Both the position numbers and the translations under genes were made by a program. A DNA stretch of 64,000 nucleotides from Polyangiaceae bacterium (GTDB lineage Bacteria > Myxococcota_A > Polyangia > Polyangiales > Polyangiaceae), in the NCBI GenBank assembly GCA_020633235.1, contig JACKEA010000005.1, forward strand, positions 62,001-126,000, given 5' to 3'. The notes below the pieces were generated by a model, which was not told the origin of the DNA, ran no database searches, and saw nothing but the letters and a program-made list of their open reading frames with translations. This document shows positions 17,242-24,821 of this stretch, piece by piece (position 1 is the stretch's first letter; each line of letters opens with the position of its first letter).

Positions 17242-18264
17242 TCACTCACGCCAGAAGAACTTCCAGGGGTTGTGCTTCAGGTCGCGAAGCATCTCCTGCA
17301 GATCGTCGTACACCGCTTCGTCCATGACCAGCGCGCCGACGGTTCCCTTGCCCCGCTTGATGTGAGCAACCAACGCCTGGGCGTCCGCCGCCGCCAGGCG
17401 GGCCCGGCCAGTGGTGTCGCTCACGTCGCTGGTGATCTTGTCGTAGCGCTTGAGCTGCTTGTCCGAGGCGAGGGTGCCCGTGAGCTTCCGCGTGTCCGCT
17501 AGCACCTGGCGCCCATCCGTGAGCATGGGATCGAGGTTCTTGTTCAGCGTGACGGTGGTGTGCTCCACGTTGTTGATGATGCGATTGATCTGCGGGTTGT
17601 CGACGTAGCGCGAGCGCGCCGCCTTCATGGTGTCGTTGGCCTCGACGCTCAGGGACTCCACGTTGGTGACGATGTTGTCGAGCTTCTTGTCGTTCTTCTT
17701 GAAGAAGTCCCCGGTGCCCTTCAGCGTGTCGTGCAGGCCATCGAAGGTTTCGGTGATCTTCTTCTCGTTCTTGGTGATGCCCTCGTAGGCCCGGTGCAAG
17801 AGCTCGTAGCTCTCCGCCAGCAGTAGATCGAGGCGCGGCGGGCTGATGCCCTGCACCACCGCCTTGTCCTGCAGCACGGGGCGATCGTTGGAGCCGGGCT
17901 CCACCGCCAGGAACTGCTCGCCCAGCACGCCCTGCGTGGTCACGTACCAGCGGGCGTTCGCGTAGATCGCCTTCTGGTAGCGCTTCTCGATGTGGGCCAC
18001 CACGCGGATGGGCGGCACCGGCTCGTTGGTCGCCGGGTCGATTTCGCCGCCGCGGAACTGCACTTCGTCGACAGTGCCGACCTTCACTCCCGCGATCTTC
18101 ACCGGCGCCCCGGACTGCAGCCCTCCGGGGTTCTCGAAGTCGACGAACACCGTGTAGGTGGGCTCGAAGGACAGCCCTCCCATCACCACCACGAAGCCGC
18201 CCAGCAGCACCAGGGCGATGATGATCAGGGCACCGACCTTGACCTCGATGGAACGCTGGCTCAT
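17242..18264 (-). CDS. mlaD: MlaD/MCE-domain lipid-binding protein
   Basis: A 340-residue MCE protein of a Mla-type lipid transporter. One N-terminal membrane segment (about 8-29, VGALIIIALVLLGGFVVVMG) anchors it in the inner membrane. The MCE domain (about 35-120) includes YTVFVDFENPGGLQSGAPV, KIAGVKVGTVDEV and the GVLGEQFLAVEPGS strand. A long helical C-terminal region with KNEKKITETFDGLHDTL follows and probably forms a ring or needle in the periplasm. It lies 30 bases after an ATPase gene on the same strand. The permeases of the system are encoded 3 kb upstream, beyond a repeat array and one opposite-strand gene. Confidence 0.93.
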   Translation of the reverse strand: MSQRSIEVKVGALIIIALVLLGGFVVVMGGLSFEPTYTVFVDFENPGGLQSGAPVKIAGVKVGTVDEVQFRGGEIDPATNEPVPPIRVVAHIEKRYQKAIYANARWYVTTQGVLGEQFLAVEPGSNDRPVLQDKAVVQGISPPRLDLLLAESYELLHRAYEGITKNEKKITETFDGLHDTLKGTGDFFKKNDKKLDNIVTNVESLSVEANDTMKAARSRYVDNPQINRIINNVEHTTVTLNKNLDPMLTDGRQVLADTRKLTGTLASDKQLKRYDKITSDVSDTTGRARLAAADAQALVAHIKRGKGTVGALVMDEAVYDDLQEMLRDLKHNPWKFFWRE

Positions 18265-18294
18265 GCGCTTCCTCTCTGCGTGCGATGGCGGAGG

Positions 18295-19038
18295 TCAGGC
18301 ATCCATCGGCCCCTCGGCTCTGCCATTGATGAACTGCTGGATGATCCCGTCCGGGGAGGCGCGGAAATCCGCCTGGGTTCCCAGCATCTTCACGTGACCG
18401 TTGTACAGCATGACGATGCGGTCGGCGATCGTGAAGATACTGACGAGATCGTGCGAAACCACGATGCTGGTGACCCCCAGGGTGTCGGAAAGCTCGCGGA
18501 TGAGCTTGTCCACGCGCCGTGCGCTGACCGGGTCCAGGCTGGTGGTCGGCTCGTCGAACAGCACATAGCGAGGGTCGAGGGTGAGGGCGCGAGCGATGGC
18601 CACCCGCTTGCGCATGCCGTCGCCGAGCTCCGCCGGAAAACGGTCCGAAAACTCCGCCATGTGCACGTGCTGCAGCAGCCGCCGGGCCTCCGTGGCGGCT
18701 TCCTTCGGCTTCATGCCCTTGTGCTTGCGCAAGGGCAGGGCGACGTTCTCGATGCACGACATGCTGTCGAACAGGGTGGAGTGCTGAAACACCATCGCGC
18801 ACTTCTTCCGCACGCCGTACATGCGCTTTTCGTCGAAGCGGCTGACCTCCTCGCCATCCAGCCAGATCTCGCCGTCGTCGGGGTACAAGAGGCCGATCAG
18901 GTGCTTGATGAGCACGCTCTTGCCCACGCCGGAGGCGCCGATGATGAAGAAGACCTCGCCGTCCTGCACGTCGAAGCTCACGCCTTTGAGCACGTGTTTG
19001 GGGCCGAAGGACTTCTTGACGTTCCTGAAGGAGATCAT
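18295..19038 (-). CDS. mlaF: MlaF-type ABC ATPase with degenerate signature motif
   Basis: A 247-residue ABC ATPase of an MCE transporter, powering the permease. Walker A is GASGVGKS, the Q-loop is in VFQHSTLFDSM, Walker B/Glu is YVLFDEPTTSLDP and the switch His is in VVSHD. The ABC signature, normally LSGGM/Q in this family, reads LGDGM (FPAELGDGMRKRV), so the contacts that complete the opposite ATP site may be weakened. It is followed by mlaD. A second ATPase with a normal signature is encoded at 24822. The start at 19038 (MISFRNVKKSFG) is the only sensible one; the long upstream frame crosses the opposite-strand gene and the repeat array. Confidence 0.93.
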   Translation of the reverse strand: MISFRNVKKSFGPKHVLKGVSFDVQDGEVFFIIGASGVGKSVLIKHLIGLLYPDDGEIWLDGEEVSRFDEKRMYGVRKKCAMVFQHSTLFDSMSCIENVALPLRKHKGMKPKEAATEARRLLQHVHMAEFSDRFPAELGDGMRKRVAIARALTLDPRYVLFDEPTTSLDPVSARRVDKLIRELSDTLGVTSIVVSHDLVSIFTIADRIVMLYNGHVKMLGTQADFRASPDGIIQQFINGRAEGPMDA

Positions 19039-19181
19039 CCGGGACCGAAGCGAAGGCGACAGGGTGTTATAGCCTCTGGCCCCGACGCGAGGCGACAAAG
19101 GTCGTCCGGGGTGGCACAGGGTGTGCCGTGGCGACAACGCCGGTGGCGAGCCGGATTTCGACGACAAACGCGGCCGTCCGC

Positions 19182-19206
19182 GGGGTTGCCGCGGCGAACC
19201 AACCCC
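19182..19206. repeat. Dispersed repeat, single right arm (copy c)
   Basis: GCCGCGGCGAACCAACCCC resembles the right arm of the family (CCGCGGCGGACCAACACCC at 47592). It lies in the promoter region between mlaF and the divergent lipoprotein. It is a divergent copy, so the assignment is tentative. Confidence 0.45.
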
Positions 19207-19293
19207 CAGAAGCCAAGGAAGCACTTGGCATGACCGTTGCTGTGTTTCTTGCACGTCGGCCTGCGACCAGCTACCTCCCTGGACCCCCGAATC

Positions 19294-20001
19294 ATGACCC
19301 ACGCCCCCTGGCTCTGCCGCTTGGCGCTCTGCTCCCTTGCCGGGCTCTTTGCTCTTGGGGGCTGCGGCTCGGGTGAGAGCAAGCCGGAGACGGCGGCGGG
19401 CAAGAGCGGCCTGTGGTCCAACAGCCCGCCGGTGTGCGGGCAGGACGAAGTGCGGGAGTACTACTGCGACGAGCTCTTGCCGCGGCAGAATGCGCTGCCG
19501 GCGCCAGAGCCTTTCGAGGCTTGCCCGGGCAGCATCGAGAGCCACGTGGGCGTGCTGGAGCCAAAGCCTTCCGTCGCGCTGTTCGACGCCGACTACACCG
19601 CCCACACGCGCCGGCGCATGCCGCCGGGGCACTCCTGCTGCTACAGCTGGTGCGCGCCGCTGAAGATCGCCGCCCGCGAAGACATTCCGCCGGGAGCGCG
19701 CTGCGACGCGGATCACACCATGCACGAGTCGTGGTGCGTGGACGAGCCGGAGAGCGGCACCAGCGAGCCCATGGCCCAGCCCTTCGATCGTTGCCCTGCG
19801 GCGGTCACGCCACCGGACGGCGCGGTGTACTCTGCGCCCAAGGCGGCGCCCTTCGACATCGCGGGCACCCAGATGCGTCGTCAGGTGGGCTTCAAGGAGT
19901 GCTGCTACGCGTGGTGCAGCAAAGCGCCGCCCACGGCGGTGAAGATCGCGAAGCCGCCGCAAGCTGCGCCGCTCAGTGATTCGCCCTTGGCGAATCACTG
20001 A
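19294..20001 (+). CDS. Cys-rich lipoprotein with duplicated CCYxWC module
   Basis: A 235-residue predicted lipoprotein (lipobox FALGGC after a signal peptide). The mature part carries two related modules, each ending in a Cys cluster: HSCCYSWCAPLKIA and KECCYAWCSKAPPTAVKIAK, both preceded by a Pro-rich PFxxCP stretch (PFEACPG, PFDRCPA). This looks like an internal duplication. No known domain is recognised. It stands alone on the plus strand, interrupting the two minus-strand halves of the MCE locus. Its last codons form one arm of a perfect 14-bp hairpin that includes the stop. Confidence 0.78.
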   Translation: MTHAPWLCRLALCSLAGLFALGGCGSGESKPETAAGKSGLWSNSPPVCGQDEVREYYCDELLPRQNALPAPEPFEACPGSIESHVGVLEPKPSVALFDADYTAHTRRRMPPGHSCCYSWCAPLKIAAREDIPPGARCDADHTMHESWCVDEPESGTSEPMAQPFDRCPAAVTPPDGAVYSAPKAAPFDIAGTQMRRQVGFKECCYAWCSKAPPTAVKIAKPPQAAPLSDSPLANH

Positions 20002-20002
20002 G
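19972..20002. terminator. Perfect 14-bp hairpin over the stop codon
   Basis: CTCAGTGATTCGCC and GGCGAATCACTGAG pair perfectly around a 3-base loop (CTT). The right arm contains the TGA stop of the lipoprotein gene. The following GGATTTGG is only weakly T-rich, so it may be a terminator or an mRNA-stabilising hairpin. Confidence 0.55.
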
Positions 20003-20117
20003 GGATTTGGTCTACACCGCTCCATCCGGAAAGGCCGCGCGACCCTTCCAGTGTGAGAACAAGCATGCGCCCGGCCTCGCCGGGTTCTCCCTCGCCTCTC
20101 AGTGGAGAAACGTGATC

Positions 20118-20361
20118 TGATCGTGCCAAAGACCGTCCATGTGGTTCCAGCGAACGGGTCCCTACCCATTCGCGATCCATTCCGAAAGGTTGTTGGTGAG
20201 GCGCGGAAACGGCGGGTGGCGGAGTCGCGGTGCGGGCTCGCTCGCTGCGCTCGCGTAGCCAGAGAGGCTCGCTCGCAGCGCTCGCGTAGCCAGAGAGGGC
20301 TCGCTCGCTGCGCTCGCGTAGCCGGAGGTGCTCGCTCGATCGTGCCAAAGACCGTCCATCG
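20118..20361. repeat. 22-base direct repeat pair
   Basis: GATCGTGCCAAAGACCGTCC, followed by AT, occurs at about 20118-20139 and again at about 20338-20359. The second copy is embedded in the tandem array. The rest of 20002-20220 shows no gene. Confidence 0.8.
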
Positions 20362-20722
20362 CGTAGCCAGAGAGGTCGCTCGCTCGCTGCGCTCCGTAGC
20401 CAGGAAAGGTCGCTGGTGCGCTCGCGTAGCCAGAGGGGGCTCGCGCTGCGCTCGCATAGCCGGAGGTGCTCGCTCGCGCTCGCATAGCCAGAGAGGCTCG
20501 TCGCTGCGCTCGCATAGCCGGAGGGGCTCGCTCGCTGCGCTCGCATAGCCAGAGAGGCTGCGCTCGCTGCGCTCGCGTAGCCGGAGCCTGCTCGCTCGCT
20601 GCGCTCGCATAGCGGGAGACGGCTCGCTCGCAGCGCTCGCGCGGGCGGGAGACGGCCTGCTCGCAGCGCTCGCGTAGCCGGAGGGGCTCGCTCGCTGCGC
20701 TCGCGTAGCCGGAGCGGGGGTT
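20220..20722. repeat. Low-complexity tandem array, about 30-base unit
   Basis: About 15 imperfect copies of a roughly 30-base unit built from GCTCGCTCGCTGCGCTCG, then CGTAGCC(A/G)GAGGG. Units differ in length by a few bases and vary CGTAGCC/CATAGCC and CAGAG/CGGAG. There are no unique spacers, so it is not a CRISPR. Long open frames through it on both strands are artefacts of the repeat. It fills the gap between the two halves of the MCE locus. Confidence 0.9.
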
Positions 20723-20759
20723 GGGGTGGGGGTGGGGGAGAGCGCTTGGGGGGGTGGGG

Positions 20760-21212
20760 CTATGGGCTTTGCAGGTAGTCCAGGAGATCCTTTTGCAGCT
20801 TGAGGCCCGAGAGCGCGATGTGGAGGGAGGCGGCGTAGAAGACGCTGGTGAACACCGCTACGAAGCGGAAGCGGTCCGGGCGGCCTACGAGATCGGCGCG
20901 GCTGCCGAAGCCGAACTCAGATTCCGGCAACGCCAGACTCAGGCTCAGCGTGGCCAGCATCGCCAGACCGACGAGCACCGTGCTCCACCACGGAGCCGAG
21001 CGGATCGTTTGGCGTGGGTCGACGCTCACGGTGGTGCCTTCGTAGCTCGCCTTGGGATGACCGAGGACGGCCGGGATGAAGGCCACGAACACGCCGGCGC
21101 AGAGCGCCCACAAGATCTGCGGCGTTTCGATGGCCGAGATCTCGTTGGCCGCCACGAAGAAGATCGCGGCCGTCAGGCCCAGCACCGATGCGACCACCGC
21201 GAAGCGCAGCAT
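20760..21212 (-). CDS. Four-helix membrane protein, unknown
   Basis: A 150-residue protein with hydrophobic segments at about 3-22, 31-50, 76-96 and 118-138, probably an inner-membrane protein. The loop between helices 2 and 3 (GHPKASYEGTTVSVDPRQTIR) is polar. It does not match a family I recognise. It is the last gene of the minus-strand MCE permease operon, 48 bases after the second MlaE, so an accessory role in that transporter is possible but unproven. The tandem array begins just downstream. Confidence 0.65.
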   Translation of the reverse strand: MLRFAVVASVLGLTAAIFFVAANEISAIETPQILWALCAGVFVAFIPAVLGHPKASYEGTTVSVDPRQTIRSAPWWSTVLVGLAMLATLSLSLALPESEFGFGSRADLVGRPDRFRFVAVFTSVFYAASLHIALSGLKLQKDLLDYLQSP

Positions 21213-21260
21213 CGAGCCGAGTATACCTGCGCTTCCGTGGCCTCAGGCGAAGCCGTTCGC

Positions 21261-22109
21261 TCACCCGAAGATCAAATACCCGGCGCCGCTGATGAAGAAG
21301 TTCAGGATGATGACCGTGAGGGAGGAGTTCACGACGGCGCGGGTGGTGGCCCAGCCCACGCCCTCGGAGCCGCCGAAGGTGGACAGGCCGCAGTAGCCGC
21401 TGACCACCGGGATGGCCGCGCCGTAGGCGACGCACTTGCTGAGGCCGATGGTCAGATCACCGGCGTCCACCAGGCTGATGTTCACGAAGGTGCGGGGGTT
21501 GATGTCGAAGAACGCGTAGCCGGTCCACATGCCGGTGCAGAAGGCCACTGTGCAGGCGATGACGACGAGCACCGTGGTCATGAAGATGCTGGCCACGAAG
21601 CGCGGCTTGATCAGGTAGTCCACGGGATCCGCAGCGCACATGCGGAGGGCGTCCACCTGCTCGGTGACCACCATGGAGCCGATCTCGGCAGCGATGCCGG
21701 CGCCCACGCGGGTGGCGAGCATGAGGGCGGAGATGCTGGCCGCCAAGTCGCGCACCAGGATCTCGAGGAAGGTGGCGCCGAGCAGGGAGAGATCCGGCAC
21801 CACGCGCTTGGTCTGCACGCCGGCCTGATACACGAGGATCATGCCGATGAAGCCCATCACGACGCACAAGAAGACGAGCGAGCGATTGCCGATCTCGTAC
21901 ATCTCCTTGACGATGGCGCCGGGCCGACGCTGCCCGCGGGCGGTGTAGTACAGCGTCTTGACGAACACCGAGTACATCTCGCGACCCGCGGCGAGGAGCT
22001 TCAAGAACGCGGCGCCGAGCGCAGCGACGCCCGTCTTTTCATGGACGATGGCGTCTTCGTCGACGGTGCCGACGGCGGTGCTGGCGGGGGCGGTATCCGC
22101 GTTCGACAT
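21261..22109 (-). CDS. mlaE: MlaE-type permease, second copy
   Basis: A 282-residue MlaE/YrbE permease of an MCE lipid transporter. After a 45-residue polar head come the family hallmarks: an interfacial helix (ARGQRRPGAIVKEMYEIGNRS), a helix with VVMGFIGMILVYQAG, and the conserved ATRVGAGIAAEIGSMVVTEQVDAL segment. The C-terminal membrane part ends GAGYLIFG. It is encoded 3 bases after another MlaE gene (22113) that is similar but clearly different. Two unequal permeases suggest a heterodimer, whereas E. coli MlaE is a homodimer; that step is inference. Confidence 0.93.
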   Translation of the reverse strand: MSNADTAPASTAVGTVDEDAIVHEKTGVAALGAAFLKLLAAGREMYSVFVKTLYYTARGQRRPGAIVKEMYEIGNRSLVFLCVVMGFIGMILVYQAGVQTKRVVPDLSLLGATFLEILVRDLAASISALMLATRVGAGIAAEIGSMVVTEQVDALRMCAADPVDYLIKPRFVASIFMTTVLVVIACTVAFCTGMWTGYAFFDINPRTFVNISLVDAGDLTIGLSKCVAYGAAIPVVSGYCGLSTFGGSEGVGWATTRAVVNSSLTVIILNFFISGAGYLIFG

Positions 22110-22112
22110 GGC

Positions 22113-22901
22113 TCAGCCGATCGCGAAGGACACGATGTAGTCCAGGATGAAGATGCCCGCTGCGCTCACCACCACGGTGGCGTTCACGGAGCGACCCACG
22201 CCGGGGGCGCCGCCGCTGGTGGAGATGCCGAACTGGCAGCTCGCCAGCGCGATGACGATGCCGAACACCACGCTCTTGATCAGGCCGTGGTTCACGTCGC
22301 TCAGATCCAGGAGCCCGGCGGTGAGCCCGTTGTAGAACACGGCGGGGTCCACCCCCAAGATGCCGAGGCCCGCGTAGGCCGCGCCGAACAGCGCCAGCGC
22401 GTCGGCGAACACCGTGGACAGGAACAGCGTCGTCACGATGCCGATGAAGCGCGGCACGATCAAAAAGCTGATGGGATCGATGGCCAGCGCCCGGAGGGCG
22501 TCAATCTGCTCGGTGACCACCATGGTACCGAGCTCGGCGGTGTTGTTCGCGCCGACGCGACCGGAGATCATCAAGGCCGTCAGGAGCGGGCCGATCTCCC
22601 GCAGTGTGCCGAAGCCCGCACCCCAGCCGAGCAGGCCCTGGGCGTTGTAGCGCTCCACGATGGGGGCGGCCTGGATCACCATGATGCCTCCGGTGAACAG
22701 CGCCGTGACCACCACGATGGGCAGCGACTTCACGCCCATCTTGTACATGTTGCGGAGCAGCTCGCTCTTGTCGAAGTTCAGGCGCAGGAGCCGCACCATG
22801 ATGCGTCCGAGCATCACCCCCATGCCGCCCACCACGGTGGCCGCGCTCAAGAAGAACTCGCCGAGCAGGGCGAAGGGGGTCAGCGCTCGGGTGGTGGACA
22901 T
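22113..22901 (-). CDS. mlaE: MlaE-type permease, first copy
   Basis: A 262-residue MlaE-type permease. It has the same landmarks as its neighbour: LPIVVVTALFTGGIMVIQAAP, then GRVGANNTAELGTMVVTEQIDAL, and a C-terminal hydrophobic part ending IVSFAIG. Identity with the 21261 product is visible in the MVVTEQxDALR core but low elsewhere, so the duplication is old. It starts 86 bases downstream of the WD40-like gene; in that gap lies one arm of the dispersed repeat. In other MCE loci the ATPase gene is directly next to mlaE, which makes the WD40 gene look like an insertion. Confidence 0.93.
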   Translation of the reverse strand: MSTTRALTPFALLGEFFLSAATVVGGMGVMLGRIMVRLLRLNFDKSELLRNMYKMGVKSLPIVVVTALFTGGIMVIQAAPIVERYNAQGLLGWGAGFGTLREIGPLLTALMISGRVGANNTAELGTMVVTEQIDALRALAIDPISFLIVPRFIGIVTTLFLSTVFADALALFGAAYAGLGILGVDPAVFYNGLTAGLLDLSDVNHGLIKSVVFGIVIALASCQFGISTSGGAPGVGRSVNATVVVSAAGIFILDYIVSFAIG

Positions 22902-22961
22902 CCGCCGCCGAGATTAGTGCATCTTTGCGACAAAGCTCCACAAGCGCTGCCGGATCCCGAT

Positions 22962-22985
22962 TTTGTTGGTCCGGCGCGATGCCCG
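22962..22985. repeat. Dispersed repeat, single left arm (copy d)
   Basis: TTTTGTTGGTCCGGCGCGAT, an arm of the family, lies just downstream of the WD40-like gene and faces copy e at 24790-24815. The two arms match inverted at about 19 of 23 positions (TGTTGGTSCGGCGCGA core). Confidence 0.8.
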
Positions 22986-22987
22986 GA

Positions 22988-24814
22988 TCAGCGCGTCAGC
23001 TCCGCGCCGCTCGCTGCCAGCGCGAGCACGGCCTCGGCGGTCGGTAGGGTGTGGCTTCGGAGCGTCAGCACCACGCTCGAAGCGTCCACCCGGCGGAGCT
23101 CGACGCCCGGGTGCTGCGCGTGAAACGCCGCATCCCGGGGATCCGGCGGCGGCGCGTCGAGCCCCAAGCGCTGCCGCAGGAAGGCGCCCAGCCGGGCGAA
23201 GCTGCTCGGCGGCGGCGGCAGCTCGGCGGAGCCGATGCGAAGCTCGAGAGCGAACTCCGTCTCCGTCGCGCCGCCCCGCAGGTGGACGTCCAGGGGTGCG
23301 AGCTCGGGCAGCCGGAGACCCAAGCCGTCCGGATCGAAGTGCCCGCGCCGCTCGGCGTTGCGGTAGCCGGATGTAGTGCGGAGACCGAGCTCGCGCATCA
23401 GGCCGAGCACGACGGATTCTCGTTCGGAACGCTCGCGCTGCCGCGCGGCGTTCTGTTGACGTTCCGTGAGGGGCACCTCGACCGTCTCGAGGCTGCCGTC
23501 GCGGAAGCCGACCAAGAGCTTCCGATCGTTCACGAAGGCGAGGGCCGACGCGCGCCCCTCCAGGTGCAGCCGACCAAGACTCTGACCGGCGCCCAGGTCC
23601 CACAGCAGCACGGGGGCGTCGAACGGCGCGACGGCCAGCACGCCGGCTCGGGAGAACGCGGCGTCCACTGCCAGGAACGCCGGGATCGGGCGGCGGACCT
23701 CCAGGCGCCGGGAGTCGAGGAGCACCAACGCGTCGCTATCTCGTACGGCGAGGAGGCTGCGATCCGGCGCCAGCGCGAGCACTTTCGAGTAGTCACCGGG
23801 CCGCGTCGCACGGGCGGTCTGAGCCACGTAGTCGACGATCGAGAGCCGCTTCGGCTCGAGGATCACCAGCGTGGTGTCGTCGAGAAAGGCGACTCGGAGC
23901 GGCTCGTCGCAGCCGACTTGGGCGATCGATTGGCGATCTTCGAGCCGTAGCACCACCACCGCGCCCCGCGTCGTGTAGGCGACCGATTCGCCTTGGGGTG
24001 ACAGGGCGACGCCCGCGTCGCTGAGCATCGGGTTGGTACGGAACACGGCTTCTTGGCGCCCGTCGGAGGCTCGCCAGACCCGCACCGTGTCGTCGGCGGA
24101 GGTGCTGACCCAGAGGCTGGCGTCGGGCGCGATGGCCACGTCGTCGACGGTGTTGTCGTGCTCGGCGATCACGACCTCACGTGCGCCCTCGACGTCCCAC
24201 AGCCGCGTGGAGTGATCGATGGAGGCGCTGACGGCGAGCCGGCCGTCGTCGGCGACGACCACACGGCGGATCTCGCCGAGGTGTCCGTCCTGCGTCGTCA
24301 GCTCGGTGCCGCGCCGTGCGTCATAGCAGGCGATGGCGCTGACGCTGGCGCAGGCGAGGGTGTCGGCGTCCAGGAAGTCGAGGGCGGCGTCGGCGCGCTG
24401 CGGATCGAGGCCGAAGCGCAGCTTGCCGCTGTCCGCCTCGAGCACCTCGACGTCGCCGAAGAAGCCCATCACGGCCACGCTGCGTTCTTCGGGGCACACG
24501 GCGAGAGCCGAGGCGTCGCCGTCGCGCTGCCAGATCCGCTTGCCGCTGTCCGCCTCGAGCAGCTGGGGACCTGCGCCGGCGCAGTACAAACGCTCGCCGT
24601 CGGCACTGAAACGCACGCGGCGCGCCTGCTGTGCGTGACTCCACAGCAGCCGGCGGCTCGCGAGCTCCGCGGCCGTGGGAAAGGCGCCGAATGGCCGTGG
24701 TGGAGCCGGAGTGACGGAAGGCGCGGGTTCCAAAGCGGGCCATGGCGAACGATCCCAGAGTGGCCGGGACGGGCCCTTCGTCAAGCCGCGACGGGGCTCG
24801 CGCCGCACCAACAT
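22988..24814 (-). CDS. WD40-like beta-propeller protein starting inside a repeat arm
   Basis: A protein of up to 608 residues. Residues of about 55-460 are WD40-like blades; examples are VRVWRASDGRQEAVF, STRLWDVEGAREVVIAE and LLWDLGAGQSLGRLHLEG. The C-terminal 150 residues (after QQNAARQRERSERESV) are a separate region without a recognised domain. There is no signal peptide, so it is probably cytoplasmic. The only upstream ATG is at 24814, inside copy e of the repeat, giving the N-terminus MLVRREPRRGL; a TTG 11 codons in is the alternative. It lies 7 bases after the ATPase stop, within the MCE operon, and is bracketed by inverted repeat arms. Confidence 0.8.
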   Translation of the reverse strand: MLVRREPRRGLTKGPSRPLWDRSPWPALEPAPSVTPAPPRPFGAFPTAAELASRRLLWSHAQQARRVRFSADGERLYCAGAGPQLLEADSGKRIWQRDGDASALAVCPEERSVAVMGFFGDVEVLEADSGKLRFGLDPQRADAALDFLDADTLACASVSAIACYDARRGTELTTQDGHLGEIRRVVVADDGRLAVSASIDHSTRLWDVEGAREVVIAEHDNTVDDVAIAPDASLWVSTSADDTVRVWRASDGRQEAVFRTNPMLSDAGVALSPQGESVAYTTRGAVVVLRLEDRQSIAQVGCDEPLRVAFLDDTTLVILEPKRLSIVDYVAQTARATRPGDYSKVLALAPDRSLLAVRDSDALVLLDSRRLEVRRPIPAFLAVDAAFSRAGVLAVAPFDAPVLLWDLGAGQSLGRLHLEGRASALAFVNDRKLLVGFRDGSLETVEVPLTERQQNAARQRERSERESVVLGLMRELGLRTTSGYRNAERRGHFDPDGLGLRLPELAPLDVHLRGGATETEFALELRIGSAELPPPPSSFARLGAFLRQRLGLDAPPPDPRDAAFHAQHPGVELRRVDASSVVLTLRSHTLPTAEAVLALAASGAELTR

Positions 24815-24815
24815 C
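24790..24815. repeat. Dispersed repeat, single right arm (copy e)
   Basis: GACGGGGCTCGCGCCGCACC followed by AACATC. This arm matches the right half of copy a (GACGGGGCTCGCGCCGCGCC followed by AACAC) almost exactly. It covers the start codon of the WD40-like gene and ends 6 bases before the ATPase stop. Confidence 0.8.
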
Positions 24816-24821
24816 CAGATG

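Noticed and set aside
19039..20610. Very long minus-strand open frame extending mlaF upstream
   Set aside because: It runs through an opposite-strand lipoprotein gene and the repeat array; its composition is Arg/Ala/Ser-biased, typical of GC-rich shadow frames.
20220..20722. CRISPR array
   Set aside because: Units of about 30 bases repeat but there are no unique spacers of constant length and no cas genes in the window.
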